A stretch of DNA of 64,000 nt from Pictodentalium vernedei (lineage: Eukaryota > Mollusca > Scaphopoda > Dentaliida > Dentaliidae). Positions 44,011 to 55,000 of the stretch are shown piece by piece. The stretch spans positions 204,311,262-204,375,261 of the forward strand of contig CM062292.1 of the NCBI GenBank assembly GCA_031216915.1, in the 5' to 3' direction. Under the pieces are notes generated by a model. The model did not search any database. It had not been told where the DNA came from and saw only the letters and a list, made by a program, of their open reading frames with translations. Position 1 is the first letter of the stretch. Each line of letters opens with the position of its first letter. Position numbers and translations under genes: made by a program.

Positions 44011-44935
44011 TCATGTCTGTGAAGGAGACTTGCAGAGTCAAAAACAATAAAGTTCGATACGAACATATACAATCAGAATTACAAATTAGGCATAGAAACC
44101 TAGGAACTTCGGTTGGCGAAGTTTGTTTTTTAGTACCCGGTGATGGAAAAAGAATACCTCGATTCAGAGACAGGAGTAATGGTGCTCGGAGAAATATATT
44201 TTGAAGAGCAGTAGTGGCAGTAGGAGGAGTAGGATTAGTATGACCTTCCTTATTTTTAGTATTGCTGGGTATCCTTTTCAACTGTTAATACACTAGCATC
44301 GTGTCTACTAATTAATTTTTAGACAAAAAACAATGGGACCAGCGTATGTTAAGTTCCACACCATACCGTCAACATCTCGTTCCTTCCCATCTTTGCGAAC
44401 AAGACTCAGCAGAGCCCATAACGAGAAAGTTAGATACGGAACTGTGTGATCAGAAATACAAAATATGCACGGAAACCTATGAACTCCGGTCAGCGCAGTT
44501 CTTTTGCAACTGGAGAGGAAAAAAGAAAACCTTGGTTCAGAGACAGAAGTAATTGTGTTCAAAGAACTACAGTCTGAGGACAGCAACAGTGGGAGGAGTA
44601 TGGACCTCCTTATTTTTAATTGTTAATACTGCTTGATATCCTTTTAACTGTTAGTACTGGTACCAGCTTCATTGCTACTAATTACTTATAAGGAAGAAGC
44701 ACCCAAAAATGCAGCTATCGTACTATTTCTCACCTCAGAACGAGATTTTGAAGAACAAATAACAGGAAAGTAAGAAATGAACCTATTCAATTAGCACTGC
44801 AAATTGTGCACGAAACCTAGGAACTTCGGTCAGCGCTGTTCTTTTGTAACCGGAGATGGAAAAAGAATACTCTTGATTCAGAGACAGAAGAAGTAATGGT
44901 GTTCAGAGAAATACATTTTGAGGGGTAGGAAAAAA
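44011..44935 (+). repeat. Three-unit tandem repeat, period about 340-375 bp
   Basis: The landmark GAAACCTAGGAACTTCGGT occurs at 44095, a variant GAAACCTATGAACTCCGGT at 44470 and again near 44811. Each is followed by a GGAAAAAGAATAC-like segment, TTCAGAGACAG(A/G)AG, CCTTATTTTTA and ATCCTTTTNAACTGTTA. Units are diverged, so the duplication is old. Confidence 0.75.
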
Positions 44936-45321
44936 ACTACAGAATTATTTTCGATGTTTCATATTAAAGTTGCAAAAATTGTCTGTTTTGCTCATCAGAC
45001 ACCTGTCGGTATCTTTTGAGAATTGATAATTCACGATAATTTGCAACTGAGCGTAACAGCAGCAGGAAAACCAGATGCTCCGTCTTTCCTCGTACGGCCA
45101 TTTTTACACAGCTGAATCAGGGACTGTGAGAAGTGAAAGTAATCGAAACCCATTCCGGCACTTCACAGTTTACTGAAGGAAATTGGTTTGACTCTTAGTT
45201 TCGGGTCACTTGAATAAGTATTATATCAAACTTGGTCGTCCCTCCCCATCCATTGATCACAAATGTCAGCAGTGGTGATCATTTGTTCAACAGCACTTGA
45301 AAGAAAACATTGTTTTTTTTC
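44936..45321. other. No recognised feature
   Basis: Unassigned. Confidence 0.35.
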
Positions 45322-45559
45322 TTAACCTCTTGGACCGGAAAGGCCGACTTTTCGGCTGAGGATCGTGATACGACGTGAATTCATAAAATAGATAGTTGCT
45401 CAGTGAATTTATGTGGTAGGCCAATCACGATTTTCAACGTGTAACCTTGAGGATGCACGTTCAAAATACTGAGCGGTTGTCCACAAATAACTTATATAGA
45501 CTGTACCAGTTGATGGACCTAAAGAGGCACGGGATACATCAACAGGGTCCAGAGAGTCA
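45322..45559. mobile_element. TTAA MITE family F, diverged
   Basis: TTAACCTCTTGGACCGGAAA at the left, GGGTCCAGAGAGTCA at the right (right TTAA lost). Shares CGTGATACGACGTGAATTCA and GGTAGGCCAATCACGA with the copy at 8717. Confidence 0.55.
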
Positions 45560-45584
45560 TTTCTGCCTTTTGAAAAAAACAATT

Positions 45585-45900
45585 ACTGAATAACTTACTT
45601 TTTTAACCACCCCCCCCCACCTCCAAAAAACCCACAAAAAACAAAAACAAAATCGCCGCTTATAACTCTGTATTGGCACAAACTCGACAAGCCCTAATGA
45701 GGGATGCTGTTTATTTATTTGTTTATTAAAGTTTAACGACACTGTCAACAGCCAGGGTCTAATCGTGTCGAAAATGAGGGATCATAAGCAATGTTTTTGC
45801 TGCTAGAATTTTATTTGCTTATGGCCCCTGATTTGATCGCGTTCGATCCAATGAGGAGTCATATGCTATGTTTTGGCGGCTAAATTTGAAAACAAAAGAG
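45585..45900. mobile_element. Degenerate family B MITE with SINE tail inserted
   Basis: Outer parts AATTACTGAATAACTTACTT and GAGTCATATGCTATGTTTTG resemble family B arms. A SINE tail on the minus strand (TTTATTAAAGTTTAACGACACTGTC region, 45711-45772) interrupts it. Confidence 0.45.
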
Positions 45901-46264
45901 TAAACTTGTCTGAGTGGCGAGTTTGTTAAACGTTCTGTGGAGTTATTATTAATGGAGTTTTTTTTCTAGGTTTGCTATCGTCTCACTGCATGATGGGTAT
46001 AACTGTTCCTTATTGTAAAACAAACACAAATACACTATCAGAAATACACAGAACGACGCGCGTGTATGAATGGGTTAACCGATATGGCACGAGTGCCAAC
46101 GCGGAAGGATAGAAAGAGAGGCCGCACACGCGCGTCGGTCTGTGATTATTCCACTCCTTCACGTCTATAAAAATAATTATCAGAATGACACTCAGCAAAT
46201 CATTTGACAGCTATCAACAAAAAGAACACATTTTATCGCCAACCAAATTTGCAAGGGGAACCTG
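45901..46264. other. No recognised feature
   Basis: Unassigned. Confidence 0.35.
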
Positions 46265-46272
46265 TGTTACTT

Positions 46273-46340
46273 CGTCCCCTGAGTTCCAATGTGTTCTATG
46301 TGCCTACTGGCACATAGAACACATTGGAACTCAGGGGACG
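46273..46340. repeat. Perfect hairpin, about 30-bp arms
   Basis: CGTCCCCTGAGTTCCAATGT... pairs with ...ACATTGGAACTCAGGGGACG around GCCTACTGG. A rearranged partial copy is at 32154-32200. Confidence 0.85.
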
Positions 46341-47582
46341 ATTTTTAGCTATCGCCAGCGATTCAAATTGTAATTGCGGTGCACGATTTGTAGAAAAATT
46401 ACAGAAAAAAATCTCTTTTTTCTAAAAATAGTCTTCCGACGATTTCCGTGTTTTTATTTTTCAAATGGTTTAGTGTTGCTGTAGATGGGGTTTTCATAGA
46501 ACAGGCGTGTTATAATAGTACTTCTTGACATACTCACCTTTCTACCTTAACGTCTTCACATACTGGACACGATGCGAGTTTTCACGTGAGGCGACAAAGT
46601 AATAATGCCCTATTTTTCTTCCAAGTTTGCAATTTTGACACAGTGCGATACCTCAGATTTGAGCCCGGGTGTAAAACAAAGAAAATCATTGACTTAACTG
46701 AGACCAATGGGAACAACCAAATATACAATCATTGATTTAGACATAACCACAGTACAGAAACAGAAGTGTTCTCCATACACAGAGTTTCAGATTTTCAAAG
46801 CCGGCTTAGGTGACATCTTAATTCTTAGAGCAGTTTGTCTAGGGCAAGTGATTTCCAATCATAAGCAGCTTCGACTTCTGGGAGGATGTGATATATTCAA
46901 TGGAATCATATCAGACGGAATTCAAGCTAATTGTTGAAATAAAAACTAACCTAGCCCAGGATTCGTGGAACCGTGTTCTGTCCCAGGTCTATAGCAATAT
47001 AAGCTGATCATTGAATTAAATTAAATGCCGCCAATCATTTACAGATGATATTTTAGGGCCCCAGGGAGGCTTTCAATCTGTTATCTATACACATTCTCAT
47101 TTGTTTCTCGTAGGTATTCGAAAAATTTGAGATATTTGACAACCAAGTGTGGAAAAATTTTGGATTGTCACATCCTGGGGAATTTTCTGAATTTGGATTG
47201 CCAATGTTGTGCATTTCATCAATGTTTCAGTTATCCACCCATCCATATACTCCTGTACTCTCCTTTTCCGGTACTTAGGCTATATTTTCAATACAATGAG
47301 CTGAAGATGATCAATGCGCCGGTCACCGTAACTTGATTTACTCAGAGGCCCGCAAATGTTTTGTTCCGACTACTATTATTTCTTCAAAATCAGGAGGGTG
47401 TACTGGTTTTCAGGGGATGGGAGCTGGGGAGGGGTCCGCCCATGTTCCGGATTTATGGTGTTATAAATTGCACGTTTGAGAGAATGATGTGTGACACGAT
47501 CTATAAAATTATCTCCTCATCGTTAAAATTCATTCCATACAAGTCTTCGTGGACCAAATAGTCTCAGGTGTTCAATGAACGT
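46341..47582. other. No recognised feature
   Basis: 1.2 kb without a supported exon or repeat. Confidence 0.4.
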
Positions 47583-47835
47583 GACACAAAGATAGTGGGA
47601 CATAATGTCCATAGGACAAAATGTCCATGGACAAAATGTCCAACAAAAAATACACCTTGGACATAATGTCCATAGGACATAATGTCCATGGACATAATGT
47701 CCTTGATTAATTTGCCATGGTGGACAAAATGTCCATTTTTTTTGTTTTCCTATTTTTTGTACTTCCCAATTTTAAGTTTAATTTTATTATTATAATTATT
47801 TTGAAAATTTAAGTATATATTTTTCATGTTATCAG

Positions 47836-48885
47836 AATAACGGCGAGTGGAAGACAACCGATGAGCCAAATTTCGACAACTTTCTCATTCATGATAATGG
47901 CCCAGAAACGTCCAAAAGAATGCTTGTCTTCGGTTCCGAAACTGGACTCAGACACTTATGTCGTTCGAAAGTGTGGTATATGGATGGCTGCTTCTCTTCT
48001 GCACCAAAGCTCTTTCAACAAATATATGTTATTCGATGCCCCCTTGGCGACAGTGCCGTGTCATGTGTTTATGCTTTTCTCAGTGGCAAATCCCAGGATA
48101 TTTATGATGAGTTGCTGCAAGCTGTTGTGACTAACTGTGACGCAAACGGATATACACCCGATCCTGAAAAGATTGTGATGGACTTTGAGCAGGCCATGAT
48201 GAATTCTGTCAAGACAGTCTTCGGACAGCATATACAACTCCAAGGGTGTTTTTATCATCTAACCCAGTGCACGTGGCGCAGGATTCAGGCTTTGGGACTT
48301 GTTGAAATATATAAGAATGACAGTGAAGTGAGACATTTTTGTGCAATGTTGGATGGCTTAGCTTTTTTGCCAGTGGAAGAGGTGAAAAATGGAATGGAAT
48401 ACATCATGGATTCTGCTCCTGAAATTCTTGAACCATTAGTGGATTATTTCAACAAAACATACGTGGCTGGTTCTTATCGGCAAATAAAAGTTCCAGCAGA
48501 ATCATCCTCCGACGGTATTCCAAGCATTAGGTTTCGCAATGTACCAGCACTTTACCCACCTCCACTTTGGAACGTCAATGATTCAACTCTGAATGACGAT
48601 CATAGAACAAATAACATCTGTGAATCTTGGAACAGTGCATTTAATAAGTCCATAGGTTACCACCATGCATCAGTCTGGGTAACCCTTGATGCTATCAGAA
48701 AGGATTATTCCATGGTTATTACCCAACTCTACAAAGACTCACTCGGCGAACCGCCAAAGAAAAGGGTTAAGCGAGTTACAAAGGACCACCAGCAACGTCT
48801 CAAGAATCTGTGTATTGACTTTAAGGACAAAAAGAAAAACCTCTCAGAATTTTTAAATTCCCTTGGCCATGTCATTAGACTGTAA
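47836..48885 (+). CDS. MULE transposase, catalytic core
   Basis: Open frame of at least 321 residues from the ATG at 47920; the frame stays open upstream, and protein similarity extends to about 47836 (NNGEWKTTDEPNFDNFLIHD), just after an acceptor-like TTATCAG. Taking the ATG at 47920 as residue 1, the catalytic acids are D22 (VWYMDGCF), D88 (VMDFEQAM) and E235 (NNICESWN), the MULE DDE arrangement. GCFYHLTQ at 109-116 is the conserved C-x2-H block. The end PPKKRVKRV at about 291-299 could be a nuclear localisation signal. Animal MULE proteins normally carry an N-terminal FLYWCH-type zinc finger; no room for it exists between the TIR and 47836, so this copy lacks it. The core is uninterrupted, unlike the other transposase here, which suggests recent activity. 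Product would cut and join transposon ends. Confidence 0.85.
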   Translation, partial: NNGEWKTTDEPNFDNFLIHDNGPETSKRMLVFGSETGLRHLCRSKVWYMDGCFSSAPKLFQQIYVIRCPLGDSAVSCVYAFLSGKSQDIYDELLQAVVTNCDANGYTPDPEKIVMDFEQAMMNSVKTVFGQHIQLQGCFYHLTQCTWRRIQALGLVEIYKNDSEVRHFCAMLDGLAFLPVEEVKNGMEYIMDSAPEILEPLVDYFNKTYVAGSYRQIKVPAESSSDGIPSIRFRNVPALYPPPLWNVNDSTLNDDHRTNNICESWNSAFNKSIGYHHASVWVTLDAIRKDYSMVITQLYKDSLGEPPKKRVKRVTKDHQQRLKNLCIDFKDKKKNLSEFLNSLGHVIRL

Positions 48886-49410
48886 ACTTGTTATGTTATT
48901 TTACATTCTAAAATCAGTTAGATTGAAAACTAACCCAAACCGACAGGGTTGAGTGAAAAAATCACTAAACCCAGTCGATTTGGGTTAATTTTCAATCCAA
49001 CTGATTTTATAGTCTACTATATTCATAGTATTTATATTTATCAAGGGGATTTTGTCCCATGTCATTAGACTGTAAACTTGTTATGTTATTTTACACTCTA
49101 AAATCAGTTAGATTGAAAACTAACCCAAACCGACTGGGTTGAGTGAAAAAATCACTAAACCCAGTCGATTTTGGTTAATTTTCAATCCAACTGATTTTAT
49201 AGTCTACTATATTCATAGTATTTATATTTATCAAGGGGATTTTGTCCCAGGGGTATTCAGTCTTTTGTAATATTATTTTACACTCTAAAATCAGCTGGGT
49301 TGAAAATTAACCAAAATCGACTGAGTTGAGTGAATAAGATTCATATTCACTCAACTCAGTCGATTTTGGTTAATTTTCAACCCAACTGATTTTATGGTGT
49401 ACTACTATAG
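48871..49410 (+). repeat. Tandem hairpin repeats inside the MULE, period about 190 bp
   Basis: GTCATTAGACTGTAAACTTG occurs at 48871 (overlapping the stop codon of the transposase) and at 49061. Each unit contains an inverted repeat AAAATCAGTTAGATTGAAAA...ATTTTCAATCCAACTGATTTT. A third partial unit covers about 49258-49409, in which the palindrome is again nearly perfect (ACTCAACTCAGTCGATTTTG). Confidence 0.85.
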
Positions 49411-49600
49411 GTACATTTTGTTCATGGACATTTTGTCCATGGACATTATGTCCTATGGACATTTGGTTCACCTATGCAGAACCACCATGGACATTTTGTC
49501 CATGGACATTTTGTCCTATGGACATTTTGTCCGGATACCGACACAAATATATATTAATTCCATAGTCTGAACACCGTGCGGCATACAACACGTACAATAA

Positions 49601-50319
49601 GGCTAAAGAAAATTAATCTTTTGATTCTCAGGCAGCGGCGCATTCGTTTTTTTCGGCCCGCGTTCGTCATATTTTGGAGGCAAAATTCAAAATGTATAAA
49701 ACTATCATAGGGTGTGATTTTAGCAGTGTTACATCGTGATTTGCGATGCAATATATCGTATACATTGATACAGTATTTTTATTCTCTTCGTGAAATGCTA
49801 CACGATTCTCATAAAGTATTTAAAAGTAAATATTTATTTAACTGGTTGAGGTCTGGATTAGTTTTGGTGGTCTGAATTTGTTCATCAAAAATGTTTTATT
49901 ACAAATTATTGGAGAGTGCCAACAAGCACTCTCCAATAATTTGTAATAAAACAAATTTGTATAAAAAAACGTATTTACGTTTAACTGCATACGAAACATT
50001 GATAAGGAAAATGTTAGGTTTTGCAGTGATACCCTCATTTTTTGGAAAGGCCTGATTTTTCCCTCCAGCACTCAACCAGTTAAAAACACTCGTTACTATT
50101 TTTGGTCTCCATTTTAGTTGTTCTATATTGATTTTGTGTTGCTTGATGACCGTTACACAAAAAAACCTGTCAGTGAAATCAACATCTAGTATTTAATTAT
50201 AGGCTCTCACAACTGGATTTTGGGCATCGGTGACCATTCCATCAGGAATAAAAAAATCTCCCTCCCTCATTTGTTTAAACAAAATTGCCTGAGAATCAAT
50301 TATTTAATTTTATTTGGCC
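49601..50319 (+). mobile_element. Harbinger-like non-autonomous element, copy 2
   Basis: 719 bp, TAA at both sides (49598-49600, 50320-50322). Ends GGCTAAAGAAAATTAATC and, inverted, GGCCAAATAAAATTAAAT. Collinear with 38989-39709, including the inner family D module with hairpin GGAGAGTGCCAACAAGCACTCTCC core. Lies 54 bp from the MULE. Confidence 0.65.
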
Positions 50320-50399
50320 TAATAATGATACTTTATTGTCTTTCATTCCCGTACATGGGTATATGATAAATAACGATGTGAAGATATGTGCTTTCTTAA

Positions 50400-50563
50400 T
50401 TTCGAAAACATATCTCATGACTCTTCATTGGAACGAGCTCTTTCCAGTGAGGTACAATAAGCTAGGTCTTCCAGGCAAACATTAAAAAAAATGATCAATT
50501 TGATTGGCGGTTTTGGGGAAAAGCCTTGGCAAGTTTTAATCGTTACGTTAGGTAAAAGTTTAA
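50400..50563. mobile_element. Family B MITE, degenerate
   Basis: ACATATCTCATGACTCTTCA arm, GGAACGAGCTCTTTCCAGTG core, right end CGTTACGTTAGGTAAAAG. Left terminus lost. Confidence 0.5.
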
Positions 50564-52162
50564 ATTTACATAGATAGCATTATGTGATAAAAAGAATCTC
50601 AAATTCGTCACGATTTAACACAATATTTCGTAACCTCGTTCACTAAAATCGATTGAGTCTCGGCAAACCTCGGCTCAGGTCGATTTAAGTGAACTCGGTT
50701 CAGATCTTTCATATCAAATTGTGACTCAATTAATTAATTAATTGGGGTTTAACAATGTCGCAGCATTACAGGGGTTAAATTGATGTTCAAAATGATGGAG
50801 GAAAATTTATGTTCTTATCAGTGCTCAGCCGACAGCCAGTGACTGTCGTCTGAACCCCAGTTGGAACGTAAACATTGCCACCTTATCAATGCCCTATGTG
50901 CTTGGGACTCTTAGGATTCCTGAAGGTGCCTGTGGCTTACAACGCCAAAAGGTGATCAACGATAATTCACTAAAAAGATTGTTTATTTACATGTACGAAG
51001 AAATGAAATATGAAACAAATTACTCACAAAATTATCCAAAAGAATACACTAATTCCGCGGATAAAAGTTTATTCTTTAGGGCTCTCGACGTCTCACACAG
51101 CTAGCTGTGTCCGCTGGATCAACAACCTCACATCATCTTCATTTTCTCACGGTTTGTGATACGTACAAAGTGTCTGTTCACTTCTCGCTGCTTCCTCCTC
51201 GCAGGGTTACTTCACAGTCATTCGGGCTTAACACATATAATGTTTTGCTTGTGTGACCCTATCAGCGTTCTCACAGTTCAATCACCATTCAATCGGTGTT
51301 TACCACAGTTCACGATCACTTTGCGCCTTGCCTGGCTCTCATGGGGTTAAGTTATTCTTCGCATTCAGATATATACTTAACAAAGCTTACATAAAAATAT
51401 TCTGCAAAGTGTTCTCAACATCACCAATTCTTGCACCGCCTAACACTATCTTATCTCGCGAGCTATTTGAACGCTTACTCAAGTTCTTAATACGGTTTCT
51501 AGACCTCAACGTTACAGCTTTTACTTCTTTGGCTGCTATGCCACTACGGTTCGCAACCGTTAACAAACTATCAGTTCCTTACAGCCCTCACAGTGTTACG
51601 ACAATATGCGGACTTTCAGTCTCGGTACCTATGACCCTCGACTGCCAAGGCTAAACTCGGACCTTCTCTGAGTGCCCTCAGGCCAACTGCCCCTCAGAAT
51701 TCTGCTTCACTCTTTATACAGTCGGAACTCAAAGTTTAAACATATTAATTCTGATTTACCGAGTGCTTTGTAATTCGATATGGATAGAGATATAAATGCG
51801 TATTTTGTTTGAGGTAAACTCTTTTGACATTTCGGAGACAGGATAGATGCGTAATATGGATGTGTGTCCAGAACATGTGTGATGCACTGGTTTCCAACAA
51901 TTAGATTTTAACTGGCGTCAATTACCCAGATAACGATTACAGAAGAGAATATGTCTCTCTTACTATTGATCTGTTATTAGATAGCCCATGTGGCGTTCAA
52001 CAAATGCGCCATAATGGACATTAAACTTTCATACTAAATTACAAGAGTTCGAGTGACAAATCGGTTTTCGGGATCCGTTATATACCCATTTTTAACCCAG
52101 GCAGAAATATTATCGAAAATATTTAACCCTCATAAAAAGAAAACCGCAATTTTTAGTCAACA
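50564..52162. other. No recognised gene; small inverted repeat
   Basis: An inverted repeat TCACTAAAATCGATTGAGTC / CAGGTCGATTTAAGTGA lies at about 50639-50693. Open frames at 51156-51654 show no family features. Otherwise 1.6 kb without a call. Confidence 0.4.
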
Positions 52163-52490
52163 CCTTGACAAACAACACTTTCGACAGCCAAAGTCACCTC
52201 GTACCGGACAGTGTTATGGGTGGAGGAAGCCGGAGTACCCGGAGAGAACCACCGAGCAGCGGCGAGCAAATGTCAGACTCCCCAACGAACTAATTCCGCA
52301 GAAGGCAAGTGTCTCGTCGACGTGCAGGAAGCCTTAGTACACAGCGCCATCGTGCGGCTCCTTTGCTGAACAATCGGGATTGAGTGCCTTGCCCAAGGAC
52401 ACAACGCAACTACCGCTTGTCAGGATCGAACTGTGGAACTTTCGATTTGACGTCCAGTGCTCTAGCCAGTGAACCACCGGGCTACCTCAG
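52163..52490 (-). repeat. SINE, second tRNA-like head, minus strand
   Basis: On the minus strand the head reads GGTAGCCCGGTGGTTCACTG with box-B-like GTTCGATCC, then TGCGTTGTGTCCTTGGGCAA, and CTCCGGGTACTCCGGCTTCC. No (AAAT) tail remains. The anticodon-position triplet in GGACGTCAAATCG is TCA. Confidence 0.8.
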
Positions 52491-52915
52491 TAATAGTTTA
52501 TCCGACACCGACCTATTGGCTTGGGGGCGGTAGGATAAAATTATAACTAAACCTCCTTCCTAAGTTAGTATTTACTTTGTTGCGTGATCGTGGAATGTTA
52601 TCTGTTTCTTTCAGTAAAAAGTTATGCACAACCATTTGAAAGAGTACTTTTGGATATTGCTAAACAACTTTCGCTTGGAAACAGGAAATATGCATACAAG
52701 GGATCCGGAAGCGGTGTCATCAGGGGGGAGAGGGAGTTGTTGCTCTCAGGTGACTATATATATATAATGTCAATACTATTGAGTGTCACATTACAATTTA
52801 GGATACGTTGTAAACTCCCGGTCTTAACTCATACCCAGAGTCGAGGGTACTTTTTGATACCCATGCCCCACCCCAACGAAAAACAAACTCAAAATAAAAC
52901 TTAGGCGACTAGAAT

Positions 52916-52916
<1 letters not shown>

Positions 52917-52962
<46 letters not shown>

Positions 52963-53315
52963 TTATTTATTTATTTATTTATTGGTGTTTAAGGTCACGT
53001 ATTTCTGCACATTGCTAATTATGACCACAAAAGTTTTGCGTGTGGAAGAAGCCGAAGTACCCGGAGAGAACCACCGAGCAACAGCGAGCAACTGTCAGCT
53101 CCCCCAACTCTACACAAGCATGGTTAGCATTGGTTGAAGACAAGTGCACCATCGGGTGCAGTACGCCTTAGTATACAAAGCCACCATGCCTCCAGGTGGT
53201 CAATGGGAGTGAAGTGTCTTGCCCAAGGACACAACGCGGTTGCCGCGGGTGGGATTCGAGCCGAGGGCCCCTCGGCTTGCAGCCTACTCCTCTACCCACT
53301 GAGCCACCGCGTCCC
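52917..53315 (-). repeat. SINE, tRNA-Cys-like head, with (AAAT)n tail
   Basis: Minus strand: head GACGCGGTGGCTCAGTGG and box B GGCTCGAATCC, loop CTGCAAG, body TGTCCTTGGGCAAGACACTT, tail ACACCAATAAATAAATAAAT extended to about 16 units at 52917-52984. No clear target duplication at the head side. Confidence 0.85.
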
Positions 53316-53569
53316 GAGATATGGTGATCAAGTGAGTGTTTTAAACGAGATTCACAGAAGGTGTCTCCTTCTTTTTTCCCGCTGTCTAAATCCAAACAAT
53401 ACAAATTATTTCCAAATGAAACAAAACACTGCGTTTTGATTGGCTGAGAGGTACGGTGTAACTTGCAATCCATAGTAGCTTTTTTTACACCATGGTTTTG
53501 TTAGAACAAAAATAAAAATGCAGGAAATTTAATATTTATGTGCAGTAAAATATTACATATATAGATGTT

Positions 53570-53610
53570 ATTGGAACTGGCTCATTGAGTCAGTTCCAAT
53601 GGCATCCACA
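53570..53610. repeat. Short hairpin
   Basis: TTGGAACTGGCTCA and TGAGTCAGTTCCAA, paired around the centre TT; resembles the GAGCTC core of family A/B in layout. Confidence 0.6.
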
Positions 53611-53664
53611 TTTGTCTGGTTTTATTAAGAAACTTACAAAGTATAAATTTTCGCTCAGTTTTTG

Positions 53665-54952
53665 CCAACAATGTCAGGGAGGGGGGGGGGGGGGGTAGGC
53701 AAAAAATTACGGATACAAGGTGGAAATTTTTTAATTTTCAATTTTTGGGATCCACCACCCCCGGAATGCAATTTTTTGCCAGTCATGTCTTGGACACCCA
53801 CCCTTCCCGCACAGTTTTTCCTCAAAGACAATTGGGGACCCACCCCCAATTTATAAAATCTGTTTAACGAAGTACTCAAATTACCTAAATAAAAAAAAAA
53901 TAGTAAATAAATAAATACTTTTCCCAAACATGAAAAGTGCCGCAAACCAACTTGTCTGTTATCCCAGCCCTGCTCTTGGGCATCCAATGCATCCCTAGCC
54001 ACAGATGGCCCCAAAACAATCTCTCTGCATATAAAGCCACAACGGAAATGCAGCATCAGACCCCCAGGTAACCACTGGAATCCGCCTCCACCAACTGAAT
54101 TGCAGATATACACCCATTCATGTTCCAAGCAACACAACCCTTACCCCGATGTACAACATGTCTATGCTGTTCAGACACCAGTCGAATCCGACCACCAAGA
54201 AGCCCTGCCCAAAATATATTGTTCCCACCTGGGTATCTTCAACTGTCCACAAGAAATAGTTGTTTTTCATTTCATTACTTTTCGGTTAAATGTTTAGTTT
54301 GTACAGCTTGTCTGAGAGAGACCTACTACTGAAGTTCTTTGACCCATGCCAGGGTGGCTTGTCTGAGATGAATTGTCTCCTAATAATTTTTTATGTTAGT
54401 GTCACTAGAATCATATTTACCTTGAAATTATACACGTTTTCCACAGTCAAGCTTTTTATTCTATCAATCTTTCCAATTATTCCATACATGGAAGCACACT
54501 AGACCAATGGAATTAGGCACCCTGAGGCTTACAGAAGAATCAAATAATAGGAGCTACAAGGCACTAATAAGAGGCAGACGGCCTTAGTAGAAAGATAAAG
54601 GAGTGAAAATCATGACCAAATAGCTGGGAATCACTTTTTTGTTTTGCAAATTTTTGCCAGACCCAGAACAGGACCCACCCCCTAATGAAGTGTAAAACAT
54701 GGGGGAAAAATTCTAACATGGACCCCCCAACACATTATCAATGCTCTATTCTGTTCTAAGTTATCAATCTAAGCACTTGAATTCACTTTGGTTGTAATTA
54801 CTTGTCTGTAAAATGATATTTGGCAAAAAATTGCATGACACCAGCTGATAACACCGGCAAAAACTGCACTTTGGGGCTCGGACCCACCCACCCACCCACC
54901 CGGACCTTGTATCCTGGCATTTTTTTGCGACCTCCCCCTCCCCCGACAATGT
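53665..54952. mobile_element. Unidentified 1.3 kb DNA element with inverted ends
   Basis: Left end CAACAATGTCAGGGAGGGGG ... ATACGGATACAAGGT-type sequence; right end, inverted, CTACATTGTCGGGGGAGGGG ... CCAGGATACAAGGTCC. Subterminal TGCAATTTTTTGCCA repeats occur in both arms (about 53767 and, inverted, about 54824; a third at 54645). The inside (53890-54295) has an unusually long stop-free frame on the plus strand ending FNCPQEIVVFHFITFRLNV, and protein-like frames on the other strand too. I do not recognise a protein. Family unknown. Confidence 0.5.
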
Positions 54953-55000
54953 AGGTTAAAGTATTAAGTACCAACATTTTGGGAACTAAATCCGTTATCC

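Larger units (their letters stand above)
47583..49547 (+). mobile_element. MULE (Mutator-like) transposon with iteron TIRs
   Basis: Element 47591-49539 (1949 bp), 8-bp target duplication GACACAAA at 47583-47590 and 49540-49547. Both ends are arrays of the 13-bp palindrome GGACAWAATGTCC (left about 47598-47731, right about 49415-49531). It carries one transposase gene and, 3' of it, tandem hairpin repeats. MULE assignment rests on the protein; a Phantom-type animal MULE is the closest group I can suggest. Confidence 0.85.

Noticed and set aside
51253-51654. 133-codon open frame on the plus strand
   Set aside because: No domain, signal or repeat relation; typical of chance in a stop-poor patch.
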